Shown: in pieces, positions 61,082-64,000 of the stretch
Layout of the letters: every line of letters begins with the position of its first letter
How positions within the stretch are numbered: position 1 is the stretch's first letter
Assembly (NCBI RefSeq): GCF_004519315.1
Contig: NZ_SOZE01000002.1
Coordinates: 124,001 to 188,000 of the forward strand
From: Mucilaginibacter psychrotolerans
GTDB taxonomy: Bacteria > Bacteroidota > Bacteroidia > Sphingobacteriales > Sphingobacteriaceae
Direction: 5' to 3'
DNA: 64,000 nucleotides
The notes under the pieces: generated by a model
What the model was told of the DNA's origin: nothing
The model's input: only the letters and a program-made list of their open reading frames with translations
Databases searched by the model: none
Made by a program: the position numbers and the translations under genes

Positions 61082-61489
61082 CTACCAAATAACCTTTACT
61101 ACTTCATCGTACAGCTTGAATTTTTCATCGCCCGAAAGAATCGTTGCGTTTTCTTCAATTGCGGTAGCTATTAGCAATCTATCAAATGGGTCTTTGTGAC
61201 TTTCGAATAGTTCTATTTGTGAATATCTGGCAAAATGAATGTTTTGGATATTTATGAGCGAAAACTCATCCTTTATCGCCTGGTTATAAACATCGCTAGT
61301 TGATACTAAAAACTCGGGCATTTTCCCAACCCTCTGCTTTATAACCAACTAAAATAAGCTCACCTGACTAAAAAGTATAATATTGGAAGAGTTTTCAATT
61401 ATCGAAATAGCCTTACTGGATAAGCGTGGATTGTTTTTTTGAAACCAGATTAAGGCATGCGTATCTAATAGATACTTGTCGGAGTTCAT
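61082..61489 (-). pseudogene. vapC: VapC-type PIN toxin gene with an amber codon at the active-site Glu
   Basis: Read from ATG 61489, the frame gives MNSDKYLLDTHALIWFQKNN (first PIN Asp in LLDTHALIW), continues to FSQVSLF, meets TAG at 61349-61351 (codon 47), and goes on in the same frame with LVIKQRVGKMPEF and HKDPFDRLLIATAIEENATI, LSGDEKFKLYDEVVKVIW. In the PIN family the position of the stop is the Glu of the SLFE(I/L)AIK motif, so a GAG or GAA codon has become TAG. The full frame of 135 sense-plus-stop codons is the normal VapC length and shows no other lesion. The start overlaps the antitoxin stop by one base (TAATG). Confidence 0.85.
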
Positions 61490-61701
61490 TACATATAATC
61501 CTTAAGGTCCTCTAGTGGTTCGTCGAAATCATCCGGCAATGTAGCTTGGCCCTTTAAGCCACCAGGTATTCTTTTACCCTTTTTTTTTTCAACGGTTTCG
61601 GTCAAAAAGGTAACTATTACATCAGTTTTTGAATGCACGGGGGCTTGCTCGCTTAAAACGATATGCCCTTCTTCATAATATCCTTTAATTGCAGTCAACA
61701 T
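61489..61701 (-). CDS. VapB-like antitoxin (DUF2281-like)
   Basis: A 70-residue protein; ATG 61701 (MLTAIKGYYEEGHIVLSEQA) is the preferred start, with one three codons upstream. The beta-rich start and KTDVIVTFLTE resemble short AbrB/DUF2281-type antitoxins, and the end LPDDFDEPLEDLKDYM is an acidic toxin-binding tail. It is upstream of and overlaps the broken vapC gene by one base, so the pair is a TA operon whose toxin is disabled. Confidence 0.8.
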   Translation of the reverse strand: MLTAIKGYYEEGHIVLSEQAPVHSKTDVIVTFLTETVEKKKGKRIPGGLKGQATLPDDFDEPLEDLKDYM

Positions 61702-61879
61702 AATAATCAAATATACGGAATCCTCTTCCTAAAAAAGCAAGTTTACGTCACAAGATACTTAGATTTTTAAGAGTGGCGTGATTGGAGGTATAAGCATTTA
61801 ATCAAAATATCTTTATATTAGATGGATAAGTTGCCTGTTAAACTAAGGGCATATAGATCAACATATTCGAATTATTTCT

Positions 61880-62365
61880 ATGATAATTTATAAACAAGGT
61901 AACCTTTTAGACGCTAACGTTGATGCTCTTGTGAACGCCGTTAATACGGTTGGTGTAATGGGCAAAGGCATTGCTTTGCAATTTAAATACGCTTTTCCCG
62001 AGAATTATATAGCTTATAAGCAAGCGTCGGAGCGAAATGAGATTGCTGTTGGTAAAGTTCAGGTTGTTCCTGTAAATGATTTGAACGGCGTTAAATTCAT
62101 CGTCAATTTTCCAACTAAAAAACATTGGCGTAATCCATCAAAATTGCAATGGTTTAAGGACGGATTAAAGGATCTTCGAGAGCAAGTTAACAGATATGAC
62201 ATTAAGTCGATTGCACTTCCTGCCTTGGGTTGTGGAAATGGCGGCTTGGACTGGGCTGTTGTCAAACCTGTAATAGAGCAGTACTTATCCGACTTGAATA
62301 TCGACGTATTCGTTTACGAACCGAGTGCTTTTGCAACGGAAATTCTAAAAAAGAAAACGATATAA
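61880..62365 (+). CDS. Stand-alone macro domain protein, DarG type
   Basis: A 161-residue macro domain. The ADP-ribose site blocks are NAVNTVGVMGKGIALQFK with YAFPENYIAY, VVPVNDLNGVKFIVNFPTKK, WFKDGLKDLRE and LPALGCGNGGLDWAVVKP. The G(V)MGKGIALQF and GCGNGGLDW blocks match the N-terminal domain of DarG, which removes the ADP-ribose that DarT puts on DNA. DarG normally has a long C-terminal DarT-binding domain, absent here, and no DarT gene is next to it. It is more AT-rich than its neighbours, which suggests transfer. Confidence 0.85.
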   Translation: MIIYKQGNLLDANVDALVNAVNTVGVMGKGIALQFKYAFPENYIAYKQASERNEIAVGKVQVVPVNDLNGVKFIVNFPTKKHWRNPSKLQWFKDGLKDLREQVNRYDIKSIALPALGCGNGGLDWAVVKPVIEQYLSDLNIDVFVYEPSAFATEILKKKTI

Positions 62366-62484
62366 TCAAGCCTCTCGCAATCGCTCGGCTGTATCCGAGC
62401 TCGGAAGATTCAAAAACAGCTTCGTCATACCAATTTATTTCGGCACCCCACGAACAAAGCTGTTTAGTATATCGGCGACCTGTC

Positions 62485-62520
62485 CTGTGGGGCCCTGAAA
62501 CAAGTTCAGGATGACGGTTG
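62485..62520. repeat. CCTGAA...TTCAGG palindromic intergenic repeat
   Basis: CCTGAAACAAGTTCAGG (about 62497-62513) is a 6-bp-arm palindrome of a type often dispersed between genes in Bacteroidetes. It lies between the convergent macro-domain and slipin genes. Confidence 0.45.
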
Positions 62521-62532
62521 CTCTTCTTTCAT

Positions 62533-62562
62533 GCAGTCACCCGAAAAGAGCCGGGCGACTGC
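62533..62562 (-). terminator. Hairpin terminator of the slipin gene
   Basis: GCAGTCACCC (62533-62542) pairs with GGGCGACTGC (62553-62562) with one mismatch, 13 nt after the slipin stop on the minus strand. The T-run is weak, so it may act with the nearby repeat. Confidence 0.6.
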
Positions 62563-62574
62563 ATAAATACCTCA

Positions 62575-63342
62575 TTAGTTCTCCTCCGTCTTCTTACTCA
62601 CCATCTCCGTAAAACTCCTCGCGGCATTCGTAAAGTCTGATGGCACCAGTACAATGGTGGTGGTATTATTATCGATACCTATTTCAGATAGCATCTGCAT
62701 GCGGCGAAGCTCCAGTGCTATTGGGCTGCCTTCCATTTGCTTGGCACCCTGCGTAAGTTTGATAGATGCCTCCAGTTCCGCTTCGGCTTTGATGATACGG
62801 GCGCGTTTCTCGCGGATGGCCTCGGCTTCGCGGGCCATGGCGCGCTGCATCGATTCTGGGATCTCCACGTCCTTCATCTCTACCATTACTATTTTAATTC
62901 CCCATGGCTCGGTGGCGGCATCTACAATTTTCTGCATGGTGGCATTGATTTCTTCGCGCTCGCGCAACACTTCATCTAAATGGTGCTGACCAATGATGTT
63001 ACGCAAGGCTGTTACGGCAAACTGGTAAACGGCCTGGTTATAGTTGGCCACCTTGATAATGGCATCTTCGGGATTGATGACCTTGAACCACAGCACGGCG
63101 TTCACCTTTATGGTTACGCTGTCTTTGGTGATGGTTTCCTGCTGCTCCAGGTCAACCGTGCGGGTACGGATGTCAACGGTGATCTGCCTGTCAACAAAGG
63201 GGATGATAAAATAAAGCCCCGGACCAGCCGTATGGCTGTAGCGGCCTAAACGGAAAACAATGGCGCGCTGATACTCCTGCGCAATGTGAGCACTAATAAC
63301 TATCAGCACCAGGGCGACAGCTGCAATAATAAGTAAATACAT
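62575..63342 (-). CDS. Slipin family SPFH/band 7 protein
   Basis: A 255-residue SPFH-domain protein. One N-terminal helix (YLLIIAAVALVLIVISAHI) is followed by the slipin signature: EYQRAIVFRLGRYSHTAGPG, VDIRTRTVDLEQQETITKDS, VNAVLWFKVINPEDAIIKV, LRNIIGQHHLDEVLREREEI and GIKIVMVEMKDVEIPESMQR, then an AREAEA-rich coiled coil and a C-terminal segment. It forms membrane microdomain-like oligomers. No NfeD partner is next to it in the window. ATG start at 63342. The 63343-63620 gap shows no gene or clear site. Confidence 0.93.
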   Translation of the reverse strand: MYLLIIAAVALVLIVISAHIAQEYQRAIVFRLGRYSHTAGPGLYFIIPFVDRQITVDIRTRTVDLEQQETITKDSVTIKVNAVLWFKVINPEDAIIKVANYNQAVYQFAVTALRNIIGQHHLDEVLREREEINATMQKIVDAATEPWGIKIVMVEMKDVEIPESMQRAMAREAEAIREKRARIIKAEAELEASIKLTQGAKQMEGSPIALELRRMQMLSEIGIDNNTTTIVLVPSDFTNAARSFTEMVSKKTEEN

Positions 63343-63620
63343 GATGTTTTGTTGTTTAATGAACGCATCGCCTGCCTGTAGGTTCCGGGAGGATTTTGAG
63401 CTTTCGGGGAAGATATCACCGGTACGCGATTACGCGGTAAATGTAGCGTACATTTCGATATAAGCAAAAAATATTTTCAGCGTCTAATCGCCTGATAAAT
63501 AGCCTAAAAATACCGAGTATACACCTGCGCTGCTGCTGATAAACATGCCATTCCTGCCACTATAAAATATTGGCACGTAAATGGCAATACACCGTTTACA
63601 AACATATGCCCTCAATCAAC

Positions 63621-64000
63621 ATGAAATTACCCTTCAAGCGTACTCGCACAGATATAAAACAATATGCCGTTAAATTATCCAACGACGGCTTTAAACAGAT
63701 TTTCGACCATATAGACCAGCTGAATATCAAACGGGGCGTGGATAAAATGGGGCTGGATAAATTCATCAATCAGTGTGCTTACCTGGCCGCCGGTTCTGGT
63801 GCTATATCCGGTAGCGGCGGCATAATTACCATGGTGGTGGGCATGCCGGTTGATTTTATTAACCTCATTACCCAGCAATTCAGGGTTACTATGGCTACTA
63901 TGTACTACAGCCGCGGCACCTATAAAATAAGCTTCGAGGAATTTATGGGGCTGGTGGCTACTTCTTTTAAAATAGAAGCCGGCGTAGCTATGACTAAAAC
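63621..64000 (+). CDS. Unidentified protein, N-terminal part (possibly EcsC-like)
   Basis: An open frame from ATG 63621 to the end of the window (126 residues). The start is basic (MKLPFKRTRTDIKQYAVKL), then comes a hydrophobic Gly-rich region (YLAAGSGAISGSGGIITMVV) and a helical part (FINLITQQFRVTMATMYYSR). The pattern faintly recalls EcsC-like proteins, but I cannot assign it. It continues beyond the window. Confidence 0.45.
   Translation, partial: MKLPFKRTRTDIKQYAVKLSNDGFKQIFDHIDQLNIKRGVDKMGLDKFINQCAYLAAGSGAISGSGGIITMVVGMPVDFINLITQQFRVTMATMYYSRGTYKISFEEFMGLVATSFKIEAGVAMTK

Noticed and set aside
1..64000. CRISPR arrays, rRNA and tRNA genes, complete insertion sequences, prophage
   Set aside because: Looked for direct repeats with regular spacers, cloverleaf-like segments, transposase motifs and phage structural genes; none recognised by reading. 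Covariance-model and profile searches would be needed for certainty.

Overview
The window is a stretch of chromosome from a member of the Bacteroidota, most likely the family Sphingobacteriaceae (Mucilaginibacter/Pedobacter-like). The assignment is an inference. It rests on a C-terminal outer-membrane barrel of the Bacteroidetes type, two GldN gliding/type IX secretion proteins, DUF2911, DUF4199 and DUF6249 proteins, many starts without a Shine-Dalgarno sequence, two TAnnTTTG-type promoter boxes, and several dispersed intergenic repeat families. No rRNA, tRNA or CRISPR array was seen.

Layout. 1-8118: end of a TonB-type outer-membrane barrel gene, a secreted M14 peptidase, recQ, a DinB-like protein and murF. 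8144-12067: a small unknown gene, a YoeB-type toxin/antitoxin pair, an FAD oxidoreductase, a membrane zinc peptidase, a lipoprotein and apaG. 12115-16031: dusB, then an operon-like run of a CPBP protease, a DUF2007 protein, cdsA and psd (phospholipid synthesis). 16177-24233, mostly minus strand: two tandem GldN paralogues, rplS, trmD, a structured inverted-repeat element, a membrane protein, two VOC proteins, a truncated HTH gene, an M28 peptidase and rpiB. 24424-30098, minus: tatC, then accC, accB, fabH, plsX, rpmF and yceD (fatty-acid initiation with L32). 30412-32252: a small lipoprotein and gltX.

32530-38913 is the most unusual block. Seven same-strand genes with 1-23 nt spacings or overlaps encode a SpeD-like pyruvoyl decarboxylase in which the usual catalytic Cys aligns with Ser, a DUF4178 zinc-ribbon membrane protein, a 59-residue one-helix protein, a DUF350 protein, a membrane-fused spermidine synthase, a flavoprotein with Tat and lipobox signals, and a polytopic membrane protein with conserved-looking histidines. 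I read it as a membrane-associated polyamine system.

39119-50010 is rich in signalling: an orphan histidine kinase, an ECF sigma/anti-sigma pair, a DUF2911 protein, a phosphoesterase, and a module made of a small unknown gene, a membrane protein, a HisKA_3 kinase, a frameshifted copy of that membrane protein and a LuxR-type regulator. 50027-57577: a BamE-like protein, AraC regulator, DUF1348 and AhpD-like proteins, DUF4184, a C4 zinc-ribbon protein, Nif3, an orphan antitoxin, and TM2, DUF2752 and DUF4199 membrane proteins. 57731-61081 is mfd. 61082-62365 is a small AT-rich accessory island: a VapC toxin gene broken by an amber codon at its predicted active-site Glu, its antitoxin, and a lone DarG-type macro domain. 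The window ends with a slipin and the start of an unidentified gene.
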